A stretch of DNA of 64,000 nucleotides from NCBI RefSeq assembly GCF_029239295.1, contig NZ_JAQZBC010000011.1, positions 116,722-180,721 of the forward strand, in the 5' to 3' direction. Made by a program: the position numbers and the translations under genes. Below are positions 32,852 through 42,498 of this stretch, piece by piece. Position 1 is the first letter of the stretch. The number at the start of each line of letters is the position of its first letter. The DNA is from Sphingomonas sp. GTDB lineage: Bacteria > Pseudomonadota > Alphaproteobacteria > Sphingomonadales > Sphingomonadaceae. The notes under the pieces were generated by a model. That model did not search any database, was not told where the DNA came from, and saw only the letters and a program-made list of their open reading frames with translations.

Positions 32852-35800
32852 GCCATTTCCTCGACCGCCTGACGTATTTCCGCCGGGCGCAGGAGAAGTT
32901 CTCCGACGGCCTGGGCATCACCACGGACGAGACGCGGGCGTGGGAGGATGCGTATCGCAAGCGCTGGGCGGCGGACAAGATCGTGCGCTCCACCCATGGC
33001 GTGAACTGCACCGGATCATGTTCGTGGAAGATCTACGTCAAGGGCGGGATCGTCACCTGGGAAACGCAGCAGACCGATTACCCGCGCACCCGGCCCGACC
33101 TGCCCAATCATGAGCCGCGCGGCTGCCCGCGTGGCGCAAGCTACAGCTGGTATCTGTATTCCGGCACGCGCATCAAATACCCGCTCGTCCGCGCGCGGCT
33201 GATCCGCCACTGGCGCGAGGCGCGCAAGACGATGGCGCCGGTCGCGGCGTGGAAGTCGATCGTGCAGAACACCGACAAGCGCCGCGACTGGGTGTCGAAG
33301 CGCGGTCGTGGCGGCTTCGTGCGGATCGGGTGGGACGAGGCGACCGAGATCATCGCGGCGGCCAACGCCTATACGATCAAGGAATATGGGCCCGACCGGG
33401 TCGCGGGATTTTCCCCGATCCCGGCGATGTCGATGATCTCCTACGCCGCCGGCAGCCGCTATCTGTCGCTGATCGGCGGCACGCTGCTCAGCTTCTACGA
33501 CTGGTATTGCGATCTGCCGCCGTCGTCGCCGCAGACCTGGGGCGAGCAGACCGACGTTCCGGAAAGCGCCGACTGGTACAATGCGGGATTCCTGCTCGTC
33601 TGGGGATCGAACATCCCGATGACGCGCGCGCCCGACGCGCATTTCTATTCCGAGGTCCGCTATCGCGGCGCCAAGAGCGTCGTCATCGCGCCCGATTACA
33701 ACGAATCGGCGAAATTCTCCGACATGTGGCTCCACCCCAAGCAGGGGACGGACGCGGCGCTGGCGTTGGCGCTTGGCCATGTCGTGCTGAAGGAGTTCTA
33801 CGTCGATCGGCAGGTCGAATATTTTACCGATTACACGCGGCAATATTCCGACTTCCCGTTCCTCGTCCGGCTGGTCGAGCGCGACGGCAAGCTGGTTCCC
33901 GACCGCCTGCTGCGCGCCGCCGACCTCGACGGGGCGCTGGGCGAGGTGAACAATACCGACTGGAAGCCGGTGGCGATCGACGATGTGTCGGGTGAGCTGG
34001 TCGCGCCGCGCGGTTCCTCCGGCTTCCGCTGGGGCGAAACCGGCAAGTGGAACCTCGAGGAGAAGGACGGCAACGGCAACGAGACGCGGCTGCGCACCAC
34101 GCTGGCGCAGCATCATGACGCGGTCGAGCCGGTCGCCTTCCCCTATTTCGGGTCCACCGCGCCGCACGATTTCGTCGCGACCAACCATGACGAGATCCTG
34201 CTGCGCAACGTGCCCCTGCGGCGCGTGACCCTGGCGGACGGCAGCAGTGCGGCGGTCACCACCGTGTTCGACCTGATGTGCGCCAATTACGGCGTCGATC
34301 GCGGCTTCGGCGGCGAGAATGTCGGCGCGACCTTCGACGACGACGTGCCCTTCACCCCGGCCTGGGCAGAGAAGGTGACGGGCGTTCCGCGCCAGGCGAT
34401 CATCCAGGTCGCGCGGGAGTTCGCGGCCAATGCCGAAGTGACCAAGGGCCGTTCGATGGTGATCCTGGGCGCGGGGCTCAACCATTGGTACCATATGGAC
34501 ATGAGCTATCGCGGGATCATCGCGTTGCTCGTGATGTGCGGATGCGTGGGCCAGTCGGGCGGCGGCTGGTCGCATTATGTCGGCCAGGAGAAACTGCGCC
34601 CGCAGACCGGTTGGCTGCCGCTCGCCTTCGCGCTCGACTGGACTCGCCCGCCCCGCCAGATGAACGGCACCAGCTTCTTCTACGCGCACACCGACCAGTG
34701 GCGCTACGAGACGCTGCGCATGTCCGAGATCCTGTCGCCGCTGGCGCCCGAGGGCGACTGGTCGGGCAGCATGCTGGATTATAATGCCAAGGCGGAGCGG
34801 ATGGGCTGGCTCCCCTCCTCGCCACAGCTGCAGATGAACCCGCTGGAGCTTGGCCGGCGGCTGCACGAGAGCCAGACCGATCCGGGCAACGCCGTCGCCG
34901 AAGGGTGGAAGACCGGCGTGATCAAGCCAGCGAGCCTTGATCCCGACAATCCGCAGAACTGGCCGCGCAACATGTTCTTCTGGCGATCGAACGTGCTGGG
35001 CGCGAGCGGCAAGGGCCACGAATATTTCCTGAAGCACCTGGTGGGATCGCTGCACGGCGTGGTCGGCACCGACGAGGATGCCGAGCGGATTGACCGGCCG
35101 CAGGACGTGGTGTGGCGCGACGAGGCACCGGTCGGGAAGCTCGACCTGATGGTCAACATCGATTTCCGCATGTCGACCACCAGCATGTATTCCGACATCG
35201 TGCTGCCGACCGCGACCTGGTACGAAAAGCACGACCTCAACACGTCCGACATGCACCCGTTCATCCACCCGCTGACCGCGGCGGTGGATCCGGCGTGGGA
35301 AAGCCGGAGCGACTGGAACATCTTCCGCTCGATCGCGGAAAAGTTCTCCGAAATCTGCCCCGAGGTGCTGGGCATCGAGCAGGATGTCGTCCTCTCCCCG
35401 ATCCTGCACGACAGCCCGGGCGAACTCGCCCAGCCCTATGAACCGCAGGACTGGCTGAAGGGCGAATGCGAGCCGATCCCGGGCAAGACGATGCCCAACG
35501 TCCAGATCGTCGAGCGCAACTATCCGGAGACGTTCGCGCGCTTCACGTCGATGGGGCCGCTGCTGGAAAAGCTGGGCAACGGCGGCAAGGGGATCAACTG
35601 GGACACCAGCCACGAGGTCGAGCTGCTCGGCGACCTCAACGGGCGGGTGGCGGAGGGCCATGCCGAGGGGCGGCCGCGGATCAACACCGACATCGACGCC
35701 TGCGAGACGATCCTGATGCTCGCGCCCGAGACGAACGGCGAAGTGGCGCTGAAGGCGTGGGAGGCGCTGGAACGCACCACCGGCCGCCAGCACCGCCATC

Positions 35801-36630
35801 TGGCGGAGGGCAAGGAGGAGGAGAAGATCCGCTTCCGCGACGTCGCCGCGCAGCCGCGCAAGATCATCTCCTCCCCCATCTGGTCCGGGCTGGAGAGCGA
35901 GAAGGTCTGCTACAACGCCGGTTACACCAACGTCCACGAACGCATCCCGTGGCGCACGCTGACCGGGCGGCAATCGCTTTATCAGGATCATCTGTGGATG
36001 CGCGCGTTCGGCGAGGGCCTGGTCACCTGGCGACCGCCGATCGACACCAAGACGGTCCATGACGTCGTTGGGCAGCTGCCCAACGGCAACAAGGAAATCC
36101 TGCTCAACATCCTCACCCCGCACCAGAAATGGGGCATCCATTCGACCTATTCGGAAAACCTCCTGCTGCTGAGCCTCAGCCGCGGCGGCCCGACGGTCTG
36201 GATCAGCGAGGACGATGCGACCGCCGCCGGGATCGAGGACAATGACTGGATCGAGGTGTTCAACATCAACGGCGCGGTGACCGCGCGGGCGATCGTGTCG
36301 CAGCGGATCATGCCCGGATCGGCGATCATGTACCACGCGCAGGAAAAGCTGGTGAACACGGTCGGTTCGGAAATCACCGGCCAGCGCGGCGGGGTCCATA
36401 ATTCGGTCACCCGGATCAACATGAAGCCGACCCACATGATCGGCGGCTACGCCCATCTCGCCTACGGCTTCAACTATTACGGGACGGTAGGCGCGAACCG
36501 GGACGAGTTCGTGATCGTGCGGAAGATGAGCCAGGTGAACTGGTTCGACAAGCGCGCAGACGACGACGCCAATGTGACCGGCGGCACCGCAGACTGGGGC
36601 ACCGGATCCAATGTGGAGGCCGCAGAATGA
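32848..36630 (+). CDS. narG: Respiratory nitrate reductase alpha subunit
   Basis: The 1260-residue molybdopterin subunit reduces nitrate to nitrite on the cytoplasmic face of the membrane. The FS0 iron-sulfur ligands His50, Cys54, Cys58 and Cys93 (THGVNCTGSC and PRGCPRG) align with E. coli H49/C53/C57/C92, and Asp223 in WYCDLPPSSPQTWGEQ matches the molybdenum ligand. There is no Tat signal, as usual for NarG. ATGA overlaps link it to narK and narH. The molybdopterin late domain (PGSAIMYHAQEKLVNTVGSE) is intact, so the enzyme should be functional. Confidence 0.98.
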   Translation: MSHFLDRLTYFRRAQEKFSDGLGITTDETRAWEDAYRKRWAADKIVRSTHGVNCTGSCSWKIYVKGGIVTWETQQTDYPRTRPDLPNHEPRGCPRGASYSWYLYSGTRIKYPLVRARLIRHWREARKTMAPVAAWKSIVQNTDKRRDWVSKRGRGGFVRIGWDEATEIIAAANAYTIKEYGPDRVAGFSPIPAMSMISYAAGSRYLSLIGGTLLSFYDWYCDLPPSSPQTWGEQTDVPESADWYNAGFLLVWGSNIPMTRAPDAHFYSEVRYRGAKSVVIAPDYNESAKFSDMWLHPKQGTDAALALALGHVVLKEFYVDRQVEYFTDYTRQYSDFPFLVRLVERDGKLVPDRLLRAADLDGALGEVNNTDWKPVAIDDVSGELVAPRGSSGFRWGETGKWNLEEKDGNGNETRLRTTLAQHHDAVEPVAFPYFGSTAPHDFVATNHDEILLRNVPLRRVTLADGSSAAVTTVFDLMCANYGVDRGFGGENVGATFDDDVPFTPAWAEKVTGVPRQAIIQVAREFAANAEVTKGRSMVILGAGLNHWYHMDMSYRGIIALLVMCGCVGQSGGGWSHYVGQEKLRPQTGWLPLAFALDWTRPPRQMNGTSFFYAHTDQWRYETLRMSEILSPLAPEGDWSGSMLDYNAKAERMGWLPSSPQLQMNPLELGRRLHESQTDPGNAVAEGWKTGVIKPASLDPDNPQNWPRNMFFWRSNVLGASGKGHEYFLKHLVGSLHGVVGTDEDAERIDRPQDVVWRDEAPVGKLDLMVNIDFRMSTTSMYSDIVLPTATWYEKHDLNTSDMHPFIHPLTAAVDPAWESRSDWNIFRSIAEKFSEICPEVLGIEQDVVLSPILHDSPGELAQPYEPQDWLKGECEPIPGKTMPNVQIVERNYPETFARFTSMGPLLEKLGNGGKGINWDTSHEVELLGDLNGRVAEGHAEGRPRINTDIDACETILMLAPETNGEVALKAWEALERTTGRQHRHLAEGKEEEKIRFRDVAAQPRKIISSPIWSGLESEKVCYNAGYTNVHERIPWRTLTGRQSLYQDHLWMRAFGEGLVTWRPPIDTKTVHDVVGQLPNGNKEILLNILTPHQKWGIHSTYSENLLLLSLSRGGPTVWISEDDATAAGIEDNDWIEVFNINGAVTARAIVSQRIMPGSAIMYHAQEKLVNTVGSEITGQRGGVHNSVTRINMKPTHMIGGYAHLAYGFNYYGTVGANRDEFVIVRKMSQVNWFDKRADDDANVTGGTADWGTGSNVEAAE

Positions 36631-38153
36631 AAGTCCGCGCGCAGATCGCCATGGTGCTGAACCTCGACAAGTGTATCGGGTGTCACACCTGTTCGATCAC
36701 TTGCAAGAACGTCTGGACCAATCGCGAGGGCGTCGAATACGCCTGGTTCAACAATGTCGAGACCAAGCCCGGGATCGGATATCCCAAGGATTGGGAAAAC
36801 CAGAAGCGGTGGAAGGGCGGCTGGATCCGCAAGAAGAACGGCAGCATCCAGCCCCGGCAGGGATCGAAGTGGCGCATCCTGTCCAAGATCTTCGCCAACC
36901 CGCACCTGCCGGAAATCGACGATTTCTACGAACCCTATACGTTTGAATATGAATGGCTGCAGGCAGCGCCCGAGCTTCAGGCACAGCCCACCGCCCGCCC
37001 CCGCTCGCTGCTGACCGGCGAAGCGCTCAACAAGATCGAGTGGAGCGGCAATTGGGAAGACATGCTGGGCGGCGAATTTTCGAAGCGCAGCCAGGATCAG
37101 AATTTCGAAGGGGTCGAGAAGGAGATCTACGGCCAGTTCGAACAGACGTTCATGATGTACCTGCCGCGCTTGTGCGAACATTGCCTCAACCCCGCCTGCC
37201 TCGCCTCCTGCCCGTCGGGCGCGATCTACAAAAGGGCGGAAGACGGCATCGTCCTGATCGACCAGGAGAAATGCCGCGGCTGGCGGATGTGCGTATCGGG
37301 CTGCCCGTACAAGAAGATCTACTACAATTGGTCGACCGGTAAGTCCGAGAAGTGCATCTTCTGCTATCCCAGGATCGAGACCGGCCAGCCGACGGTCTGC
37401 TCGGAAACCTGTGTCGGGCGCATCCGCTACCTCGGCGTCGTCCTGTATGATGCCGACCGGATCGAGGCCGCCGCCTCGGTCGAGGATCCGCAGGATCTGT
37501 ACGAGGCGCAACTGGGCGTCTTCCTCGATCCCAACGACCTGGAGGTACAGGAAGCCGCGCGGCGCGACGGCGTGCCCGAGCTGTGGCTGGAGGCCGCCAC
37601 CCGATCGCCGGTGTACAAGATGGCGGTGGAATGGCGCGTCGCCTTCCCGCTCCACCCCGAATATCGCACACTCCCGATGGTCTGGTACGTGCCGCCGCTG
37701 TCGCCGATCCAGTCGGCGGCCGAAGCAGGCAAGATGTCGGCCAAGGACGGCATGCCCGACGTGCGCAGCCTGCGTATCCCGCTGCGCTACCTTGCCAACC
37801 TGCTGACCGCGGGCAAAGAGGAGCCGATCGCCGAGGCGCTCGAACGGATGCTGGCGATGCGCGCCTATATGCGCGCCAAGTCGATCGACGGCCGTATCGA
37901 CGAGACGATCCCCGAACGCGTCGGCCTGACCCGCGCCAAGATCGAGGACATGTACCGCTTCATGGCGCTGGCGGCGTACGAGGATCGCTACGTGATCCCG
38001 ACAACACACCGCGAAATGGAGGAGGACGCCTATGTCCTCCGCGGCAGCAGCGGCTTCGGCTTCCGCGAGGACAGCAACGGATCGACCAAGGTCAATTTGT
38101 TCGGCGGTGCCAAGCGAACGCCGCGCAAGCGCTACATGGATGCCCCGACATGA
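36627..38153 (+). CDS. narH: Respiratory nitrate reductase beta subunit
   Basis: The 508-residue electron-transfer subunit carries the expected four iron-sulfur clusters. Cys16/19/22/26 lie in CIGCHTCSITC, and Cys183/186/191/195 in CEHCLNPACLASC. CRGWRMCVSGC (216-226) has Trp219 in place of a Cys, as in E. coli NarH, where it gives a [3Fe-4S] cluster. CIFCYPRIETGQPTVC follows. It passes electrons from NarI to NarG. ATGA overlaps join it to narG and narJ. Confidence 0.98.
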   Translation: MKVRAQIAMVLNLDKCIGCHTCSITCKNVWTNREGVEYAWFNNVETKPGIGYPKDWENQKRWKGGWIRKKNGSIQPRQGSKWRILSKIFANPHLPEIDDFYEPYTFEYEWLQAAPELQAQPTARPRSLLTGEALNKIEWSGNWEDMLGGEFSKRSQDQNFEGVEKEIYGQFEQTFMMYLPRLCEHCLNPACLASCPSGAIYKRAEDGIVLIDQEKCRGWRMCVSGCPYKKIYYNWSTGKSEKCIFCYPRIETGQPTVCSETCVGRIRYLGVVLYDADRIEAAASVEDPQDLYEAQLGVFLDPNDLEVQEAARRDGVPELWLEAATRSPVYKMAVEWRVAFPLHPEYRTLPMVWYVPPLSPIQSAAEAGKMSAKDGMPDVRSLRIPLRYLANLLTAGKEEPIAEALERMLAMRAYMRAKSIDGRIDETIPERVGLTRAKIEDMYRFMALAAYEDRYVIPTTHREMEEDAYVLRGSSGFGFREDSNGSTKVNLFGGAKRTPRKRYMDAPT

Positions 38154-38863
38154 GGATGACGCTGAAGGCCCTCGCCGCGCTGCTGGGCTACCCGTCCGAA
38201 GAGCTGAAGCACCATGCGCAGGAAATCAGCGACGTGCTGCGCGAGGAGGGCGCGCTGCGCAAGCCCGCGCTCGCCAAGCTCCAGCCGCTGCTGGGCAACC
38301 TCGCCAGCGACGATCTGCTCGATCTCCAGATCACCTATAGTGACCTGTTCGACCGATCCCGCCGGCTGTCGCTTCACCTGTTCGAACATATCCATGGTGA
38401 TGGGCGGGAACGCGGCCAGGCGATGATCGACCTGGGCGAGCAATATGCCCAAAGCGGCTTCCTGCTCGACACGCGCGAATTGCCCGATTTCGTGCCCGTG
38501 TTCCTCGAATATGCCTCCAGCCTTTCGCCGCGCGAAGCGCGCGCCTTCCTCGCGCAGCCGGCGCATGTCTTTGCGGCGATGGCCGAGCGGCTGGACGAGC
38601 GGGATGCGCCTTATGCCGGCATCTTCCACGCGCTCCTCGCGCTGGCCGGCGTGAAGCCCGATGCCGAGGCGCTGTCGGAGCTGAAGGAACGCCAGCCATC
38701 GGACGATCCGGCGAAGATCGACGAGGAATGGGCCGAAGCGCCCGTCACCTTCCTCGCCTCCGCCGCGCACGACATGGGCGGGCCGACCGGCGTCGTCGCC
38801 AAGATCCGCGCCTCGAACAGAGCGGTCAGCAAGGATGCGGGCCACAGGGAGACGGGAGCATGA
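38150..38863 (+). CDS. narJ: Nitrate reductase assembly chaperone
   Basis: The 237-residue soluble chaperone helps insert the molybdenum cofactor and attach NarGH to NarI. It has the TorD/NarJ-type features LAALLGYPSEEL at the start, the LHLFEHIHGDGRERGQAM block and LPDFVPVFLEYAS. It starts at an ATG overlapping the narH stop and ends in an ATGA overlap with narI. Confidence 0.95.
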   Translation: MRMTLKALAALLGYPSEELKHHAQEISDVLREEGALRKPALAKLQPLLGNLASDDLLDLQITYSDLFDRSRRLSLHLFEHIHGDGRERGQAMIDLGEQYAQSGFLLDTRELPDFVPVFLEYASSLSPREARAFLAQPAHVFAAMAERLDERDAPYAGIFHALLALAGVKPDAEALSELKERQPSDDPAKIDEEWAEAPVTFLASAAHDMGGPTGVVAKIRASNRAVSKDAGHRETGA

Positions 38864-39654
38864 ACGCGTTCATCAACCAACTCGCATTCGGCTGGTACCC
38901 GTATCTGGCGGTCACCGTCCTCATCGTCGGCAGCATCCTTCGCTTCGACGCCAGCCAGTTCAGCTGGCGATCGCAATCCAGCCAGTTCCTCCGCCGGCGC
39001 CAGATGGTGCTGGGATCGAACCTGTTCCACATGGGCTTGCTGATCCTGCTGGTCGGCCATTTCGTCGGGCTGTTGACGCCGGTGACGGTGATCGATCGGC
39101 TGGGGATCGGGCATGAGTTCAAGCAGCTCGCCGCGCTGATCGTCGGCGGGATCGCAGGGGTGATGGCCTATATCGGCTGCACGCTGCTGCTGCATCGCCG
39201 GCTGGCCGATCCACGCATCTGGCGCAGCTCCTCGTGGGGCGACATCATGGTGCTGGTGCTGATCTGGTGTCAGCTGACGCTGGGCATCCTCACCACCTTC
39301 TGGACGATCCGGCACGTCGACGGCAGCGAGATGCTGCGATTCATGAACTGGGCGAATGGCATCCTGACGCTCAATCCGGGCGCGCCGGAGGAAATCGCGG
39401 ACGTCGCGCTCGTCTACAAGCTCCACATCATCCTGGGGCTGACGCTATTCCTGATCACCCCCTTCACCCGGCTGGTGCATATCTGGAGCGCGCCGGTCTG
39501 GTTCCTGATGCGGCCCGGCTACCAGATCGTCCGATCGCGCCTGCCGATCGGCAAACGGTATTTGTCCCCCACCCGCGGGCTGGCCGGCGGCGCGGCGAGC
39601 TACGGCGGCGACACGATGCTTCGCCAGCAGGCCGAGGAGAACCAGGCGATATGA
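38860..39654 (+). CDS. narI: Respiratory nitrate reductase gamma subunit, cytochrome b
   Basis: The 264-residue membrane protein has five helices. The heme-ligand histidines His57 and His67 (FHMGLLILLVGHFVG) and His189 and His207 (KLHIILGL, RLVHIWSAP) match E. coli His56/66/187/205 with an offset of one to two. It takes electrons from quinol at the periplasmic side. ATGA overlaps link it to narJ and the parvulin gene. Confidence 0.97.
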   Translation: MNAFINQLAFGWYPYLAVTVLIVGSILRFDASQFSWRSQSSQFLRRRQMVLGSNLFHMGLLILLVGHFVGLLTPVTVIDRLGIGHEFKQLAALIVGGIAGVMAYIGCTLLLHRRLADPRIWRSSSWGDIMVLVLIWCQLTLGILTTFWTIRHVDGSEMLRFMNWANGILTLNPGAPEEIADVALVYKLHIILGLTLFLITPFTRLVHIWSAPVWFLMRPGYQIVRSRLPIGKRYLSPTRGLAGGAASYGGDTMLRQQAEENQAI

Positions 39655-40538
39655 CCCGACAGGCAGACACGCTCGATCTGACGCCGCGCACCGGCATGCC
39701 CTCCGCCTGCGCCAGCGGCGGCTGCGGCGGGGCGGAACCGCTCCTCCCCCCGCCGCCCAGCTTTGGCGACGTGCGCGTCAATGGCGTGGAGATCGATCCC
39801 GAGAGCATCGCGCAGGAGATCCAGCATCACCCCGCGCCCGACATGGAAACCGCCTGGGCCGAGGCGGCGCGCGCGCTCGCCGTGCGCGAATTGCTGCTTC
39901 AGGAGGCACGGCGGCTCGATCTGACGGCTGAGCCCGAGGAGGACGAGGCCGGCCGGATCGAGCCGGAGGACGATGCGCTGATCCGCTGCGTCCTGGAAAC
40001 CGAGGTCAGCCCGGAGCTGCCCGATGATGACGAATGCCAGCGTTATTATGCGGCGAACCAGCAGCGGCTGCGCACCCCGGACCTGTTCGACGCGGCACAT
40101 ATCCTGATCGAACCCGAAAGCGCGGAGGCGGACGCCTGGACCGTGGCGGAGCGGCGCGCGGGCGAGATCGCGCAGACCGTCGGCGATGATCCGGCCGCCT
40201 TTGCGGTTGCCGCGCGCACCCATTCGAGCTGCCCGTCCAGGCAGCAGGACGGGTCACTCGGCCAGGTCCGCCGCGGCGAACTGGTGGGCGAGATCCACGA
40301 GGCGCTGGAGCATATGGCCGACGGGACGACCATGATCCGGCCGGTGCGCACGCGCTTCGGCTGGCACGTGCTTCGCCTGCAGCGCCGCATCCCCGGCCGC
40401 ACCCTGCCCTATGAGGTGGTGCGCCCGAAGATCGCCGAGATGCTGGAGGCGCGCAGCTGGACCATGGCGTCGGCCCGCTACATCGCGGCGCTGGCCGAGC
40501 GTGGCCGGGTCGAGGGCATCCGGATCGGGGGCGAGTGA
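39651..40538 (+). CDS. Parvulin-type peptidyl-prolyl isomerase in the nar operon
   Basis: The 295-residue protein has a central parvulin (PpiC/SurA-type) domain: DLFDAAHILIEP, THSSCPSRQQDGSLGQVRRGELV and RTRFGWHVLRLQRRIPG. There is no signal peptide; an acidic helical N-terminal half (residues 45-130) precedes it and a SurA-like helical tail follows. Parvulin genes at this position after narI are common in proteobacterial nar operons, and assistance in folding or assembling the reductase is a plausible role. The N-terminal CASGGCGG could bind a metal. It overlaps narI and the next gene. Confidence 0.88.
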   Translation: MTRQADTLDLTPRTGMPSACASGGCGGAEPLLPPPPSFGDVRVNGVEIDPESIAQEIQHHPAPDMETAWAEAARALAVRELLLQEARRLDLTAEPEEDEAGRIEPEDDALIRCVLETEVSPELPDDDECQRYYAANQQRLRTPDLFDAAHILIEPESAEADAWTVAERRAGEIAQTVGDDPAAFAVAARTHSSCPSRQQDGSLGQVRRGELVGEIHEALEHMADGTTMIRPVRTRFGWHVLRLQRRIPGRTLPYEVVRPKIAEMLEARSWTMASARYIAALAERGRVEGIRIGGE

Positions 40539-40867
40539 TGGCGACGCTGGGCGACATCCTGGCCTCTGCCCGGCGGTCGTCCGGCGGGCTCGAGCAATGG
40601 CTGGGCGACACCGATCCTGAACTTGCCGGTGATGCGGCCGCCGCGGCCGGGCGGTTCGGCCTCAGCGTGTCAGGCTATGCGCGCATGGCGATCGCCGATT
40701 TCACGCGCCTTGCCGGCGAAGAGGATTGGGTGACGCTGATGTCCGGGCTGCGCGACAGCAGCGATCCGGGCACCACCTGCCTTGCGGCGATGGTCCACTG
40801 GCGGCTGACCGCGCCCGACTGCCGCTCGCGTTCAGACACCATCGAAGCGGGAGCGACCCATGCCTGA
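40538..40867 (+). CDS. Hypothetical protein encoded in the nar operon
   Basis: This 109-residue soluble, Ala-rich protein starts MATLGDILASARRSSGGLEQWLGD and has no motif I recognise. The start codon overlaps the parvulin stop (TGATG), and its own end overlaps the next gene, so it is part of the nar transcript. GLSVSGYARMAIADFTRL resembles a small helical adaptor, but no family can be named. Confidence 0.7.
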   Translation: MATLGDILASARRSSGGLEQWLGDTDPELAGDAAAAAGRFGLSVSGYARMAIADFTRLAGEEDWVTLMSGLRDSSDPGTTCLAAMVHWRLTAPDCRSRSDTIEAGATHA

Positions 40868-41054
40868 CGGACAGAAGACGCAGCTCAACCGCGCGCTCAA
40901 GAGCGGTACCGAGACGCAATATGACACCGGCGCCAGTTCACCGGCACCGATCGACACGACCTCCGCCACCGAGGGCGAAGGCGAAGGCTGGCCGGTGATC
41001 TGGGTGATCGTGATCGCGATCTGCCTGGTGGTGACGGGCTACCTCATCATCTGA
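40860..41054 (+). CDS. Small single-helix membrane protein of the nar operon
   Basis: This 64-residue protein has a polar N-terminal half and one transmembrane helix at the end (WPVIWVIVIAICLVVTGYLII). It overlaps the previous gene by eight bases. A small tail-anchored helper of the nitrate-reductase complex is possible, but the role is unknown. Confidence 0.65.
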   Translation: MPDGQKTQLNRALKSGTETQYDTGASSPAPIDTTSATEGEGEGWPVIWVIVIAICLVVTGYLII

Positions 41055-41147
41055 GGCGCCCCTCGTGCGGCGCGGCGCGGTGAAGCGCGGCTGACAAGAA
41101 TACAGGTGCGATCCGGCCCATGGGCATCGCCGACGGAGGAACTCGTG

Positions 41148-42353
41148 GTGAAATACCTTGCCGTTCCGATTACCGCGCTGGTGCTGGCCGGGCCCGCCTA
41201 TGCGCAGGACGTTGAGCTGAAACCGCTCGTCGATGCGCGGGTGCGGTACGAACATGTCGATCAGGACGGGCTGACCCGCGACGCCGATGCGCTGACGATC
41301 CGGATCCGCAGCGGGGTGGAGGCGACACTGGGCGGATGGAGCGCGCTGGTTGAGGCGCAGGGCACGCTCGCCGCGGTCGACCGTTATTATGACGGCGTGA
41401 CCGGCGACCCCTCGCGCCCGCTGGTCGCCGATCCGGAGAATATCGCGCTCTACCGGGCGCAGCTTCGCTATCAGGGCGAGGCATTTGCGGTGACAGCGGG
41501 GCGGCAGCGGATCATCCTCGATGATGAGCGCTTCGTCGGCAACGTCGGTTTTCGCGACAACGCGCAGACATTTGACGCGGTACGCGCCGAAGTGACGCCG
41601 CTGCCCGCGCTGAAGCTCGACGTGACCTATGCGTGGAGCGTGCGGACGATCTGGGGGATCAATGGCACCGGCGCGCGCCCGACCGCGATCGGCGGCGACA
41701 ATGTCTTTGCCAACCTTTCCTATGCGACGCCGATCGGCACGCTCACCGGCTTTGCCTATCTGGTCGATCAGGACGAGGCGGCGGTGCAGGGGTACCGGCT
41801 GTCCAGCCAGAGCTATGGCGCGCGGCTGGCCGGATCGCGCGCGCTCTCGCCCGCGGCGAAGCTCGCCTGGCAGCTGAGCTATGCGCGGCAAAGCGACTGG
41901 CGGCGCAACCCCAATAGCTACAGCGCGAACTATTACCTTGCCGATGCGACGCTGACCGTATCGGGCTGGTCGCTCAATGCCGGCTATGAAGTGCTGGGGG
42001 CCGACAATGGCACGGCGCTGACGAGTTTCCAGACGCCGCTCGGCACCAATTTCAAGTTTCAGGGCTGGGCGGACAAGTTCCTGACCACGCCGCCCAATGG
42101 CGTGCGCGACCTGTACCTGGGTGGCGGTTATGGGTGGAAGAACGTGCTGGGCGCGGACGCGATCACGCTGGGCGGGACGTGGCACCGCTTCCGCAGCGAT
42201 CGGCTCGGCGAGCGGTACGGGACGGAAGTGGACCTGCTCGCCAGCGTGAAGGTGCGCCGGGCGCTCGTGTCGCTGCGCCACGCGCGCTATCGTGCCGACA
42301 GCTTCGCGACCGACACCGACAAGACATGGGTTCAGCTCGACTGGGCCTATTGA
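41148..42353 (+). CDS. Alginate-export-type outer-membrane porin (AlgE-like)
   Basis: The 401-residue protein has a signal peptide (MKYLAVPITALVLAGPAYAQ) and the PF13372 pattern: LVDARVRYEHVDQDG, TIRIRSGVEATLGGW, a central GRQRIILDDERFVGNVGFRDNAQTFDAVR block, and a C-terminal strand ending WVQLDWAY. Despite the name, many homologues are general anion or substrate porins. I chose GTG 41148 because GGAGGA lies seven bases upstream and the signal peptide follows directly. It reads in the same direction as the nar genes 94 bases earlier; it could be a nitrate-permeable channel of the same unit, which is inference. Confidence 0.85.
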   Translation: MKYLAVPITALVLAGPAYAQDVELKPLVDARVRYEHVDQDGLTRDADALTIRIRSGVEATLGGWSALVEAQGTLAAVDRYYDGVTGDPSRPLVADPENIALYRAQLRYQGEAFAVTAGRQRIILDDERFVGNVGFRDNAQTFDAVRAEVTPLPALKLDVTYAWSVRTIWGINGTGARPTAIGGDNVFANLSYATPIGTLTGFAYLVDQDEAAVQGYRLSSQSYGARLAGSRALSPAAKLAWQLSYARQSDWRRNPNSYSANYYLADATLTVSGWSLNAGYEVLGADNGTALTSFQTPLGTNFKFQGWADKFLTTPPNGVRDLYLGGGYGWKNVLGADAITLGGTWHRFRSDRLGERYGTEVDLLASVKVRRALVSLRHARYRADSFATDTDKTWVQLDWAY

Positions 42354-42369
42354 GCGGCGATGCGCCGCT
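42353..42369 (+). terminator. Hairpin at the end of the porin gene
   Basis: AGCGGCG and CGCCGCT pair over seven bases around an ATG loop, starting at the last base of the stop codon. It probably ends the nar/porin transcript. Confidence 0.5.
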
Positions 42370-42498
42370 GGCCTGCCCTCCCCCAATCACGACGGCCATA
42401 GCAGAGAATGGCAGCCGCTGGGCGACGGCAGGACGGCATTTTACCGGACAAGGAGCGCGCCGCGCGACGGCGTGCGAGCCTCGGCTAGTCGTCGCCGC

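Noticed and set aside
33016..36456. Very long open frame (1146 codons) on the minus strand opposite narG
   Set aside because: It is a by-product of GC-rich codon use; the plus strand has a complete NarG with all metal ligands, and the reverse translation is rich in Arg, His and Asp with no domain.
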